This document shows, in pieces, positions 1 to 58,165 of a stretch of DNA of 64,000 bases. The stretch spans positions 57,803,321 to 57,867,320 of the forward strand of contig NC_059075.1 of the NCBI RefSeq assembly GCF_020497125.1. Reading direction: 5' to 3'. The position numbers and the translations under genes were made by a program. Within the stretch, counting starts at the first letter, position 1, and every line of letters starts with the position of its first letter. This stretch comes from Mauremys mutica (Eukaryota > Chordata > Testudines > Geoemydidae). The notes beneath the pieces were generated by a model. It was given only the letters and a program-made list of their open reading frames with translations, was not told the DNA's origin and made no database searches.

Positions 1-184
1 TCGACGTAAGAAAACCAGCTCAACAAGCTGCGGTAGCTAGGTCAGTGGGAGAGCATTTCCCACTGACACAGTACTGTTGCACACAAGTATTTATGCCAGC
101 AAAACTTATGTCACTTGAGGGTGTTTTCTCACACCCCTGAGTGAAAAAAGTTTTGCCAACGTAAGTGCTAGTGTAGACCTGGCC
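1..184. mobile_element. 3' part of a MITE (Harbinger-type terminus)
   Basis: The sequence ends with TAGTGTAGACCTGGCC at 169-184, followed by TAA. This terminus is very close to the right end of the Harbinger element at 14305-14320 (TAGTGTAGACCAGGCC). No coding capacity is seen, so this is probably a non-autonomous relative whose left end lies outside the window. The TAA could be the 3-bp target duplication, but the other copy cannot be seen. Confidence 0.55.
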
Positions 185-1290
185 TAACTTAAGAAATAAG
201 TGCAGAAAACATAAAAAGTACGGTAAGTTTAGAGACACAGAAAGAATTCAGCTGAGATATGTGTCACTTTAAAAGATAAGTGATTTAAGGGAAAAGAGTG
301 TGGCATTAAAAGGAGTTTTGCACAAATTAATGCTGAAGGGTCGGAGGGAACCAAATAGTTAGGAGTTGTGGAAATGTTAGAGTAAAAATGTTAAAGAAAA
401 GGGAGGTAATAAATTAAAGTGTTAAAGAAGAGAATTCCTGGTTTGATAAATAAAGCTGATGGTAGAATATAACTTGCAGTCACATCTGGTGGAAACCCTT
501 AGTAATAAAAAAAAATGCAAAGAGGAAGTCAGGTGTTGACAGCTACCCCCACTATATGCTTTCTTTCCCTGCCCCCCGGAAGCCTTTACAGCCATTCTGA
601 AGAAAATGGGCCTTTCCCAATGAATGTGTCTGTAAACTATTAATTGTGCGGTCTGCTTTTAAAAAGTATGGCATTAAGTCAATGTGTTTTAATAATTTCA
701 TATGTAGTATGTGGGGGATACATGCTGTACCAAGTAAAAGCGGCCTAAAATGATAAGACGCAAGAAAGCTTCCCCTCTTTTGTCACCACAGAAAATTAAA
801 AAAATTGGTACAAGAGAGGTAACATCAGCTGGGGCAGGCTGTGAAAATTAACAAGGATCCAATACCACAAAGTTAAATGTGAAACCACTAAAACCCATAT
901 GGTGTGGAAGAAATTTGTTTTCCCTCCTCACATACTGTTGCAATATAATGTACAGTCTGGAAAGCCCCAAACTTGTACTGCTGTTTGTCCCTGAGGGACA
1001 CTTACTGGTCCAGGTATAATGTTTTACAGACTGCAGTTGCCAGCATCTAGGTTCACTGTGGGGGGACAGTCTCCACATTACACTGCTCTACAGGCAAAAT
1101 GCTTCTGAAATAAATGTAATCAAACTTTACTAATTCTGGGTCACTGAGAACGAAAATGATGCTTAAAATTGTTGATTGGCTCTAGTTTTCAAGTTATGCT
1201 ATTGGGTCAGTATATACGACCCTTGACTTGGGAATAGCGGAGGATAAGTGAGTTATAAAGGGAAGGGATCTCAATTTAAACCAGAAATGA
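185..1290. other. Intronic/intergenic DNA, nothing recognised
   Basis: AT-rich sequence with only short open frames and no homology that I recognise. No exon with RYR-like coding is seen on either strand. It lies upstream of the first visible RYR3 exon and is presumably intron. Confidence 0.4.
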
Positions 1291-1370
1291 CTAAAATACA
1301 CCTTTGACTGGATCTATGAATAAATCTATGACTGGTTTGGACAGTACTTGCTTTTTAGGCAAAACAATGA

Positions 1371-1452
1371 ATGATGCAATCTGAAGCTGGTATTGCGTCA
1401 TACATGATATGAATTGCATCATGTTATTCCTAGAAGTCATGGATGATGCAAT
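1371..1452. promoter_or_regulatory. Three ATGATGCAAT boxes upstream of the 556-aa gene
   Basis: ATGATGCAAT occurs at 1371-1380 and 1443-1452, and its reverse complement ATTGCATCAT at 1413-1422. The boxes are about 135-217 nt upstream of the start codon at 1588. TGATGCAAT matches the C/EBP-ATF composite element (amino-acid response element) bound by ATF4 heterodimers, as known from the CHOP promoter. A promoter role is inferred from match and position only. Confidence 0.35.
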
Positions 1453-1587
1453 CATAACGAAGCTTACATCACTCTGCTGAACAAATTGCCCTCTATGAGC
1501 TCTAGAAATCATAGTGTCGTGCTCTCTTATTTGTCAGTGTTTGATTTTGCAAAGGGACACATTTCTGTTTAGCCAAAGTGAGCAGAG

Positions 1588-3258
1588 ATGCCTCGTACTT
1601 GTGTGAACAGTGCAGATAACTTCTGCTATGTTTGTGGTGAAGTGACTTTTGCATCACAAAAGCGCAGTATAACCACTATGGTTAAGAAAGCCTATCACCT
1701 TTATTTTGGCTGCAAAATTGGAGATCAGGACAAGAAGTGGGCCCCACACATATGCTGCAACACTTGTGCAACAAATCTTCGCCCGTTGAACAGGAAAAGG
1801 AAATCTATGCCTTTTGCAGTGCCAATGATTTGGAGGGAGCCAACAGATCATACCAGCAATTGTTACTTCTGCAAGGTGCCTCCAGTTGGGAAAGGTGTGT
1901 CAAAGAAGAAAAAGTGGACTGTGCATTATCCAAACATTCCATCAGCTATACGCCCAGTACCCCATGGAGAAGGACTGCCAGTTCCTGATGCACCAGAATC
2001 ATTCTCACTTGAGTCAGACGAGGAAGAGGATGAAACTTCTGGTCCTGAACCATCAATGTCACAGGACCCACATTTTCTCCCATCCTCCTCCTCTGAACCA
2101 CACCTCATAACACAAGGTGAACTGAATGACCTTGTCAGGGATTTGGAACTACCCAAGAGTAAGGCAGAGCTGTTGGGCTCCAGACTACAGCAGTGGAATC
2201 TCCTGGCAGGTGATGTTAGGGTTTCCATGTTCCGTGACCGTCAAAAGGATCTTGTCCCATTCTTCTTCATGGAAGGTGATCTTGTAGCCTGCAACAACAT
2301 CGATGGTGTGATGGCAGCCCTCAACATCGTTCACGATCCAGATGAGTGGAGACTGTTCATTGATTTATCGCAGACGAGTCTCAAAGCTGTTTTACTGCAT
2401 AATGGCAGTGTTTTGCCATCAATTCCAGTTGGTCATGTAGTCCATATGAAGGAAACCTATGACAATATGAAACAGCTTTTGAGGTGCATAAACTATGACC
2501 AACATCAGTGGCAGTTTTGTGGCGATTTGAAGGTTGTTGCTCTCTTGCTTGGTCTGCAGACTGGATACACAAAGTACTGCTGTTTTCTCTGCGAATGGGA
2601 TAGTTGTGCAAGAGATTCCCACTATATCAAGAAAGACTGGCCACTCCGACAGTCATTGGAGTCTGGGAGGAAAAGTGTTCAGCATCCACCACTTGTTGAA
2701 TCAAGGAAGATTTTGTTACCACCCTTACACATCAAGCTGGGTCTGATGAAGAACTTTGTCAAGGCCATTGACAAAACACAAGCAGCTTTCGAGTACCTCC
2801 GTGGAAAATTTCCAAGGTTAAGTGAAGGTAAGATAAAGGAAGGTGTCTTTGTTGGTCCTCAGATTCATGAACTTCTTCGAGATGATGCATTTGACCATGC
2901 ACTGCGTGTCAAGGAAAAGACAGCATGGAAAGCCTTCCAGTTAGTGGCAATAAATTTTCTCGGAAACAACAAGGCAGACAACTACAGGTTGTTGGTGGAA
3001 AACCTCCTCAAGGCATACAAAAGCCTTGGTTGCAACATGTCACTAAAGATACGTTTTTTGCACTCTCATCTAGATTTTTTTCCACCGAACTGCGGAGCTG
3101 TGAGCGACGAGCACGGCGAGCGATTTCACCAGGACATTGCAACAATGGAGAAACGCTATCAGGGCAAATGGAGCCCATCAATGCTTGCAGACTATTGCTG
3201 GACAGTGACAAGAGATGCTCCATTTAATGAATACAAGAGACAAGCCAAGAAGTGCTGA
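1588..3258 (+). CDS. Intact intronless 556-aa protein, ZAD-like zinc finger plus transposase-like domain; family not named
   Basis: One uninterrupted frame of 556 codons. The start has a purine at -3. N-terminal cysteines C13-x2-C16 and C57-x2-C60 (the second pair in WAPHICCNTC) are arranged like a zinc-finger-associated domain (ZAD). A second knuckle C92-x2-C95 follows, then an acidic Ser/Glu-rich linker at about 137-170. The C-terminal two thirds holds candidate acidic residues for an RNase H-like fold: D259 (FIDLS), D313 (CGDLK) and E508/E511 (SDEHGERFHQD). A C-x2-C pair (C332, C335) and H345 sit between them. I recall similar intronless uncharacterised proteins, often multicopy, in arthropods and other animals, so a domesticated or mobile transposase-like gene is likely. 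Function is unknown. It lies in the sense orientation upstream of the visible RYR3 exons. No terminal inverted repeats were identified. Unlike nearly all other element frames in the window, it has no stop or frameshift. Confidence 0.8.
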   Translation: MPRTCVNSADNFCYVCGEVTFASQKRSITTMVKKAYHLYFGCKIGDQDKKWAPHICCNTCATNLRPLNRKRKSMPFAVPMIWREPTDHTSNCYFCKVPPVGKGVSKKKKWTVHYPNIPSAIRPVPHGEGLPVPDAPESFSLESDEEEDETSGPEPSMSQDPHFLPSSSSEPHLITQGELNDLVRDLELPKSKAELLGSRLQQWNLLAGDVRVSMFRDRQKDLVPFFFMEGDLVACNNIDGVMAALNIVHDPDEWRLFIDLSQTSLKAVLLHNGSVLPSIPVGHVVHMKETYDNMKQLLRCINYDQHQWQFCGDLKVVALLLGLQTGYTKYCCFLCEWDSCARDSHYIKKDWPLRQSLESGRKSVQHPPLVESRKILLPPLHIKLGLMKNFVKAIDKTQAAFEYLRGKFPRLSEGKIKEGVFVGPQIHELLRDDAFDHALRVKEKTAWKAFQLVAINFLGNNKADNYRLLVENLLKAYKSLGCNMSLKIRFLHSHLDFFPPNCGAVSDEHGERFHQDIATMEKRYQGKWSPSMLADYCWTVTRDAPFNEYKRQAKKC

Positions 3259-3315
3259 GTAGACACTGAATAGGACTAAACTATGTACATAATAGTTTTT
3301 TGCCTTTTGTTTCAT

Positions 3316-3321
3316 AATAAA
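3316..3321 (+). terminator. Polyadenylation signal AATAAA after the 556-aa gene
   Basis: AATAAA lies 58 nt after the stop codon, in a T-rich 3' flank. This is a normal position for a short 3' UTR and suggests the gene is its own transcription unit. Confidence 0.45.
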
Positions 3322-3329
3322 TTTTAGTT

Positions 3330-4720
3330 AAATAACCCTTTTGCTGATTTTTAAAGTGTTACATAAACAGGACAGGTGAAATATTATCATGTAAAGCAAC
3401 CATAAACACATGAAAAGACCTAGGTTTACAATTTATGATTAAAACTCTACTATCTACACAATATACATAGACATAAAATGTAAAAACTTAAATGTCTTAG
3501 AAACAGTAGCAAATCAGTTGTTTTAATTGTCATATTTTAATTCAGCACATCAAAATACATAATAAATAGCACATTTTATCTCTGAAGCAGACGACTTCTC
3601 AAAAACTGTAGACCAGTGTTACACAGTACAGATTATATGCTAGAACCCTGGTAAAGTAAAAAATGTCTGTGCTGGTAATAGCAAATATTATGTGGTGGCT
3701 GAAGAGGACCACTATAGACCCAGGGAATGTTATTTTAATCGGCCTATGTTCTGTTTCACGTCTAAAATTCCTGAGGTAATAAATGGAAAGATTTTTAAAT
3801 TTTGTACCGATTTTTATAATGTAATTAAAATAAAAGCAGAAATAACATTACAGAAGGATCTTTTAATAGCCAAGCAAGCTTATAATATAGAATTACACCA
3901 TGGTGGACTATACCAGACAAGGTGAGCTTGCATCCCCTGGTTTGTACTTTGAGTCCAGTATTAATGGTGGTTCAAATGATTACAACTACTGTGGTCTTGG
4001 AAATGTGTTGCTCAGTAGTGAACTTAAAAAAGAAATTATAGAAACATAATGCAAATGAAATGAATGCTAATGTAAAAAAGCAAAACAAAAGCAGTGGAAT
4101 GTAAGTCTGGCTTCACATGAGTAATTAGACATGGGTAAGACCACATTTCTTGGGAGACAGGATTAGGGAGGTAAATGGAACAGCAGGCTGGAAATAGAAT
4201 GTCTATGCCAGCTAAGATAGGTAAATGGGTCAGTAAGCTAAGAGACAATGTTTGTATTAGCTAAGATAACAGGGAAACACCCAGGGAACCATTTATAATG
4301 GACTAGATAAGCCTGAAATATAAGAAGAGGTAAAGAGTAAGTCATACATGGGCAGAACATACTGTACAGGGATGGTTTCTACAAAGTAACCAAGCAAAAC
4401 CCAAAATGCCTGATGCAATGCATAGTAAATGCAATGTAATGTATAAATGTATATAAAGAAAGAGGTTTTCTGTGTAAGTTTGAATGTGTATTATGATCTT
4501 TATCCACCTCCTATGCAGGCTGTAACCAATGCAGTGTGAGCAGGGCAGCCACCCAGGGCACAAAACTGCAGAGGTGGAAAAAGGGATTGGAGAAATGCCC
4601 AAAAAACCTGACAAGGGGTGCAAGTGTAACCCCCACACCTTCTGGGTGTGGTGTTCTGTCCCTTCTAGAGGCACCGAGACCACTTAGAGTTAAATGAGTC
4701 TGCTCTACAGCCCTAGCTAA
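3330..4720. other. AT-rich DNA, nothing recognised
   Basis: No exon, RNA gene or known repeat could be supported here. Part of it may be the 3' flank of the mobile unit carrying the 556-aa gene, but no matching repeat end was found. Confidence 0.3.
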
Positions 4721-4727
4721 CAGCCAG

Positions 4728-4800
4728 TTGGCTTTTAGCTCAGTGGTAGAGGCTCATGCACTAAGCTCCAGAGGTCCCCAGTTCAGTCCTGCCGAGGTCT
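4728..4800 (+). repeat. tRNA-derived SINE head
   Basis: A box-A-like TAGCTCAGTGGTAGAG is followed by a box-B-like AGTTCAGTCCT at tRNA spacing. The ends do not pair as an acceptor stem, so it is a SINE or tRNA-like fossil rather than a tRNA gene. Confidence 0.55.
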
Positions 4801-4902
4801 GTTGGCATTACACAAGTATGTTTGCTCAATGTCTAGTTACAGTTCTGCTCCTACTCTTGAGTCTAATCAACTTAGTGTACTTGTGTTAAAAATAATATCA
4901 AG

Positions 4903-5042
4903 TATCAGAGGGGTAGCCGTGTTAGTCTGGTTCTGTAGAAGCAGCAAAGAATCCTGCATCCGAAGAAGTGGGTATTCACCCACAAAAGCTCATGCTGCAA
5001 AACGTCTGTTAGTCTATAAGGTGCCACAGGATTCTTTGCTTC
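4903..5042 (+). mobile_element. Penelope-like retroelement fragment (hairpin copy 1)
   Basis: Begins with the same TATCAGAGGGGTAGCCGTG sequence as the copy at 31225 and folds back on itself: AGCAAAGAATCCTG near 4942 pairs with CAGGATTCTTTGCT near the end. It is flanked by TTAAAAATAATA at 4886-4897 and 5043-5054, a 12-bp target duplication. A decayed hammerhead-like core (CCGAAGA, then a GTGGGT/ACCCAC stem) is present. The family assignment rests on recalled turtle Penelope-like elements that share this terminus. Confidence 0.65.
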
Positions 5043-5054
5043 TTAAAAATAATA

Positions 5055-7162
5055 GAGTGACAAAATCTGGAGTCAAACTGAGTTCTTGAAAAGCCAAGTA
5101 AAAAGAGATCTCGGAGGTAATCTCAACACCTATGACAACCATAGTCAGATTCTTTGTTCACTTTTTTAGAATAGTGGCAGGAGCCCTTTTGACTAGACAA
5201 GGATTCCCATTCAAGATTAGACCCACGTGATGGCAGTACATTTCCCCTGTCTTTGGTCTTCATTGTGTTGTACTAGTTTATTTCCTTCCTATTAACTCAC
5301 TTGCTGCCATGGCTTTTCATTGTCACAGATTTGCTTGAGAAAAGTAAGGCAAACTCAGTATTGTACCTTTTCTTTCATATGTTTTCTACTTCATAGCAAA
5401 TTTTTAGTTGTAAGTAAACAAAAATTACTAAAAAGATCATACTGTTTACAAACCTATCACCACATAATTAATCATGTAACTAATTAAGTGGGAGCAAATT
5501 GGAACCGGTAAGAGGTGAATATTTCCATGTCATAGCAGTGGCAGGATCAAGAAGTCCACTCTGCGAAACTTGCAAACACTGCAAAACATACCTCTCTGAA
5601 AAAGATTTTCCACCATAGGAATTTCATTCACAATACTGACATCTCCTTATACCCTAAACTGCTACCAACTCCAAAACACACCCAAAAAAAAAAAAAAAAA
5701 AAAAAAAAGTCCCAAAACCTACTCCACTGAGAGTTTTTACCTCAAAAATTGCCAGAAACTCCATGGAGTCTATTAGACTTCACAATTGCTATTGTTTTTT
5801 ACTTGGAGGATGCTCATATATTACAATGATGGAAGCCCTGCAATAGACAAATACCTACCGTTAAGGATGCATATATTTTCATACTAATACTTCATTTTCA
5901 GTTGCTCATAACTTTCTAAAAACTGTCACCTTTTGGGCTGATGTTTCATATGCTTGGTCTCTGCTTGAAGGTGAATTTTATTAAAACTTTGAGCTAAAGT
6001 GGTTCAGCCAGCTTTTGAGCCAGAGGAAAGATAGAAAGCAAATATCTTTATTTGGGGAAAAAAACAACAAAAATCGCCTGAGATTTTTGACTAGCTATAA
6101 TATTAAAATGGCTTGGGATAGAAGGAATGTATTTGAGATTCTTATAGCCTTCATTAAGGAGGGTGACTTTGATTCTTCCAGAGAAAAATAGTTTTGATTT
6201 GATCAAGTTCAGAGTGTTCACTGCTTATTTGCAGTAAATCTGGCACAACATTAACATTAAGCATGTAATGTGTGCAGGTAAATAAAGACGCCTATGCGGC
6301 ACAAATATGCATTGCTAACTTATGTGTGGAGAAAAAATTTAGTGAAAGTAAGCAATAAAATTTGATGTGTCTCCTTAGGAACCTTTCTCTCACTTACTGC
6401 ACATCTTGTTAAGTACATCTGCATACCTCCTAGTCTGTGTCTACATTTATGGTGGCCGGTAAAGTACAGACACTATGTATGTAGCTACATGCTGAGGTAA
6501 AAGGAAGGCTGCATCCATACTTGTAATTCCCACCCATCCTTCAGGGCTGTCTACCATACCACAGGCCTGATAAAGTTTCTCACCCAATGAGACAGGGTGG
6601 GTAACATTCTAAAAGTCCTACTCAGGAATGTCAAAACAGCCTATATGATTTGTCCACATGTAAGGTTAAAGAGATATCCCATTAATCTTGTGACTCAAGA
6701 ATAGTGATGTAGAAAAAAATATCACAGTAAAGTCTTCACTCCCTTGGCAGTTCTTTACAGGAGGCATCTGTGGATATTAGTAAAAATGGTTCCATTTCCT
6801 AGCTGATTTTCCTGCTCAATAACTCAGCTGGGCCTTTCGTTCATCTTTGGTGGCACAGAAGCCTACATATTAATTTCTGCTGAATAAGGTTTGTAGCTGT
6901 CTAAATCACTACATTGCAAATGAGAAACTTTAACTTTACAATACCTGATTGTTACTTTTATTGGATAGTAAATGCTTAATAGTCATACAAAATAACATGT
7001 TTCTGATGTTGTAAACTGCTGAATATCATGAATATTGGCAAAAGAATTTAAATTAAACAAAATAAAATTATGATGCTTTTGACTGAGTTCAATTGTCTCT
7101 GTATTAATTTGTTGTTTGTGATGCTTTATTTATAAAATATTTAAATGTAAATCTTTGTACAG
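5055..7162. other. RYR3 intron, no gene
   Basis: AT-rich intron ahead of the first visible RYR3 exon. Apart from the A25 run, nothing was recognised. A stretch near 6430-6660 has the look of an old DNA-element fragment, but no ends could be defined. Confidence 0.4.
5684..5708 (+). repeat. A25 homopolymer
   Basis: Twenty-five consecutive A residues preceded by ACACCC. No clear retroposed body was recognised upstream. Confidence 0.9.
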
Positions 7163-53778
<46,616 letters not shown>

Positions 53779-55035
53779 GTAAGTAAAACAAGATGTTTAA
53801 AAAAATCTAAAAATAGTATAGCACACCAAACTTTGCAGTGGAACTTCAGTAACACTCATACCACCTAGTCCACACACAAAAATTGGTTATCTTCCCTTAT
53901 ATCTCAACAAAGATTTAATAGCAGATACTATTTTGGGGTCTGATATTACTAAAGATCCATTTACCTAGCAAATACCATATCAGGGAATGTATTTTTCCTT
54001 TCCTCTTTGTATTTTTCTGTGGTTTGATTCGTTAATGGCTAAATTTATAGCAATGCTTAATTTATAACTTCAAGGCTTTTGTAAGTCTCTCCTCTCAGCC
54101 TCTTCCCTAAGAAATTTTACAAATGAATCACTTGGGAAAACAGTTTGGCTTTTGTGCCTCTCTTTTTGTTATATTATTCTTCTTTCCTTTTTAATGCATG
54201 TAATAACTTGGTACTTTTTCCCCTCTTCATCAGACAAAATTAGTGTATAACAAGAGAAGGAAACCGGGAATAAAAAAGCATTATCAGACTATCTAAGTAG
54301 ATCTGACTCTTCTGTCCAGTTCATAAATAATAGCAAAGAATGTAGGATTCACACAGTGATCCATAGAAGACTCATTTGCTATTCTGTGCATGAATTATAC
54401 AAATGTAGGCAAGAGAGAGGAAAAAAACCAAAGGATTGTAACAACGTTGAGCAGCACTCAGTTCAGAAGGTCACTTGGGTTTTCTTTCCCCGCCGTTGTT
54501 CAAGGTGTTGAATTGGTTAGAAGAGATAGATATGAGGCACTTCAAAAATATTGAGATTTCAAATTACCATTTGCATGTTAATGCAACCAAACTGATTATT
54601 CTTCAGTGTAGTAGACTGAACACAGAATAATGCTTAATCTGAAGAGAATGATATAGAGCCCTTACTGATAATCACTTTTCATAGACAGTGCCCCTAGGGT
54701 ACATCACAAATCAAATAGTTTTTACATGTGTGTTCTCCAGAGGTCCATCTCATGCAGATGTACTTTCTGTGGCAAACTGATACATCAGAGCTATATATAG
54801 ATACACCATCACAGTGTGTTTTAATTTTTCATCAAATAAAACGTGTAGAAAATTGTACATTATAATTACATATTACTTATGCCCTGTTACGCCATTGCTG
54901 TACAATGAGTAAGCTGTGCCTAACATAGTCCCTGCTCTCAAAGGACTTAAAGGCACAAACGGCTATAGAACTGTAAAATACAATAGAGAATAAGCATTGA
55001 GTGGTTTGCAGTGTTTATAATTGAAATGATTCACT

Positions 55036-57345
55036 GAATAAGTTGGTTCTCCTTTGAGTGATTATCCCATACTCATTCCCCTGTAGGTGTATGTGGGCCC
55101 AATACACTCAAGTCAATGACTTTTGTCAGCAGCACATGCACCCTCACTATCCTCATGCATGGAGTTGATAGCATAAAGGGATGCGGCTGCCACATCCCTC
55201 TGTTCCTTCTTACCTCCCATGGCAATAGCTGGAACTTCCTATCACTCTTGGGATTTGGTTCTCTTCTCTTAGCCAGCGGGTAAAAAAGAGAAATTCTCTT
55301 ATCTGCATATAGTTATAGTTAGATAGTTAACTGATTCTTTGAGGCTGGGGGTCAGAATGCAGAAATTGCCAAAATTTAACAAGGTGCCACATGCAGGGCC
55401 GTGATCCCTGTAAGCAATTGGCACAAAATAACCTAATCTGTTTAGGAAAGGGACATGTGAGGGATGAATGTCCCATTTGTACCTCCTTTCTGATGAAGAT
55501 GAAAAAGCAAAGGGACTTCTGCCTTAAGGTACATCTACCTGAAAAGGCAATGTAGGACAAATAAAGGCTGTTATTCCCACTACTTCCTGATGCCCAGAAA
55601 GAGAGGTGTATTTCATTGTGTTCTGGACTTAAGAAAGCTGAACACATTTGTCAAGAAAATCAAGTTCATGATGGTCACCCTTGTGTCTGTTATCCCTTCT
55701 GGATTGGTATGCTGCTCTTGATTTGCAGGACACTTACTTTCACATGGAAATATATCCTGGCCACAGAAAGTGTCTTTGATTCATGGTAGGCAACATGCAC
55801 TACCCGTACTCTGTGCACCAGCCTGACCAAGGCAGTACTTGTACACAGACCTATATCAGTTCTCCATTTGATCATTCATAGCTGTACCTCTGGTTGAAGA
55901 TCTCTTGTCATAGAATCAAGGCAAGTCACTGCACCCCAACCTACAAACCCTCTGCCTCATGGTGTGAATAATCTCTTGTTGAGCAATAAGAAGAGAGTCT
56001 GCTTCCAAGATGTGCAGGCCATTTTGGTGATCAGCAGAAAGGATTCCCCGAAAGCCATTTGTGCAGTAAAATGGAAAAGGTTTTCAGTCTGGACTGAACC
56101 TGGCCAGTTAACACCAATTAACACCAAGATTAGACACATACTAAACTACCTGCTGCATCTGAAATCTTCAGATCATTTTCCCAGTTCAATAAGTGTCCAT
56201 TTAGCATTCGTTTCTGTGATACATCCACCAGTGGATGGGTATTCTATCATTTTGTGTCCCTTCATATCCAGATTTTTAAAGGGACTTACTCATGCTCACC
56301 TGTGTCCAATCCTTCACCTTCATGGGACATGAATTGAGTGTTGTCCCATTTAATGGGTCCCCCCTTTGAACCTTTGGCAACAACATCCTTGCCATTGTTG
56401 TCAATGAAAACAGCATTTTTTGTAGCAGCTACCTCTGTGAGGAGGGTGTGATATCTTCCGGTACTTCTCGTTTCTCACAGTATTTCACAAAGACAAGCTC
56501 TCTTAGGCTACACCCCAAGTTTATGACTAAGGTTGTCTCCACATTCTATCTCAATCAGATTATACGTCACCCAGTGTTCTTGCTAAAACCTCATTCTACC
56601 AAAGCCAAAGAAAAACTTCATATCTTGGCTGTTTAGAGAGCTCTGGCATTGTATCTGAAAATCTTTCAAATCATCTCCCTGTCTTTTGTAGCCTATGCTG
56701 ATAGGATTAAAGGGCAACTTGTAACAGGTCATCATATATCGCATTGGATTTCCGACTGTATCAAGCTTTCCAAGCAAAGTCTCTCCTCCACCCATTCCAC
56801 TAGAGCTAATTCCACTTTGTCAGTCTTCATGAGGAATGTACCTGTAGTTAATATTTGTGAGGTAGCAACATGTTCATCTGCACATACCTTTTCCACACAC
56901 TACACTATTACTCAAGTGTCCAGAGACAGCGCTAGCTTCAGCAAGTCAGTGTTGCAGACTCTCTTCAAGTAATCCAAAATCTCACCACCTGTAGGGTTAC
57001 TGCTGGTGAGTAATCTACAATGGAACGTGTATGTGCAAAGTCAAATGAGAAGAAACAGTTACTTACAGTATAGTAACTGTTGTTCTGCAAGATGTGTTGT
57101 GAGCATATACATTCCACGGCCCTCACGCTTTCATCTCTACTTTGGGTATTAGTTTTGTGGTAGTGCAAAGGAACTGAGAGGGAGGTGGCAGCCACACCTT
57201 TATACCTTGGCTCCTGGCACAAGAATAGCTGGGGCACAAATACCTACTTCTGACAAAAGTCTCAGACCCAGGTGCAATGGGCACATAAACACCTACAGTA
57301 GAATGTATAAGTGCACAGCACATCTCAAAGAACAACAGTTGCCAT
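55036..57345 (+). mobile_element. DIRS-type retroelement, internally deleted (copy c)
   Basis: Terminal-type sequences GGTTCTCCTTTGAGTGATTA near 55043 and CACATCTCAAAGAACAACAG near 57318 bracket RT remnants (TTTCACATGGAAATATATCC near 55737, LRFMVGN-like coding) and a tyrosine-recombinase remnant (HPPVDGYSIILCPFISRFLK, then GLTHAHLCP near 56225-56310). Gag and most of RT and RNase H are missing. Several stops. Confidence 0.68.
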
Positions 57346-57417
57346 ACAGGTAATTAATGGTTGTAGAATGTTCTGACAGAAGAGATAGAGGGCATTCAGT
57401 GAACATTGATTGGAATA

Positions 57418-57595
57418 ACGAGGAGTCCTTGTGGCACCTTAGAGACTTATTTGGGCATAAGCTTTTGTGGGCTAGAACCCACTTCATCAGATGCATGGAG
57501 TGGAAAATACAGGAGCAGGTATAAATATATGAAAGGATGGGGGTTGCTTTACCAAGCGTGAGGTCAGTCTAATGAGATAAATCAATTAACAGCTG
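57418..57595 (-). mobile_element. Penelope-like fragment (copy 4), minus strand
   Basis: Contains GAGTCCTTGTGGCACCTTAG and the complement of CTGATGA (57484-57490) with a GTGGG/CCCAC stem (57467-57482). The box expected to be GAAA reads AAAA, a CpG-type change. The rest follows the known turtle Penelope-like terminal region (AAAATACAGGAGCAGG and on). Confidence 0.65.
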
Positions 57596-58165
57596 TTGTT
57601 CCATATATTAGGGGCAATGCGACAAGGAAATTTGATGGATTTTAGAACTTTCCAAACTGGGATCACTTCTACCTAATTAACACTTGTCTTGTAAAGCAAA
57701 CTTTAGCTTGGAGTCTATTTTTCCTAGTTCCCTCTGTAAGAGGTTTTAGTAGCATGTTTTTGAGTGGCCCAGCTATAAAGTTAGATCTCCTTCCTTTCCC
57801 TGTTACTGCATTGTATATTAAAGACTGTTGCACAAGGCTAGAGAAGAACAATGTACCCAATTCTTTACAAGTCTAAAACAATTGTTGGCTGTATATTACA
57901 GACATAACTAAGTATTTTAAAAAATGGACTTTCAAAAGTAATTACCAATATGTATGAAAGAAACAACATTTTGTCAATGAGAAGAAGTCAAAAGAGCTAC
58001 CTTATCCAGTCATAAACAAATATCTGTCGGTAACTAGACTCCTGTGTTATGAGATACTTAGCACAGCTCTCTTTAGGAACTGGTGGTCTGCTACCTCTAT
58101 TGTCTACTCTGAACTTACAGCCTTCGCTGCCTACCTATCTTTGGGCTGGGATAATGCTTTTCCAC

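Noticed and set aside
4728..4800. Functional tRNA gene
   Set aside because: Boxes A and B are present but acceptor and anticodon stems do not pair. It is a SINE head.
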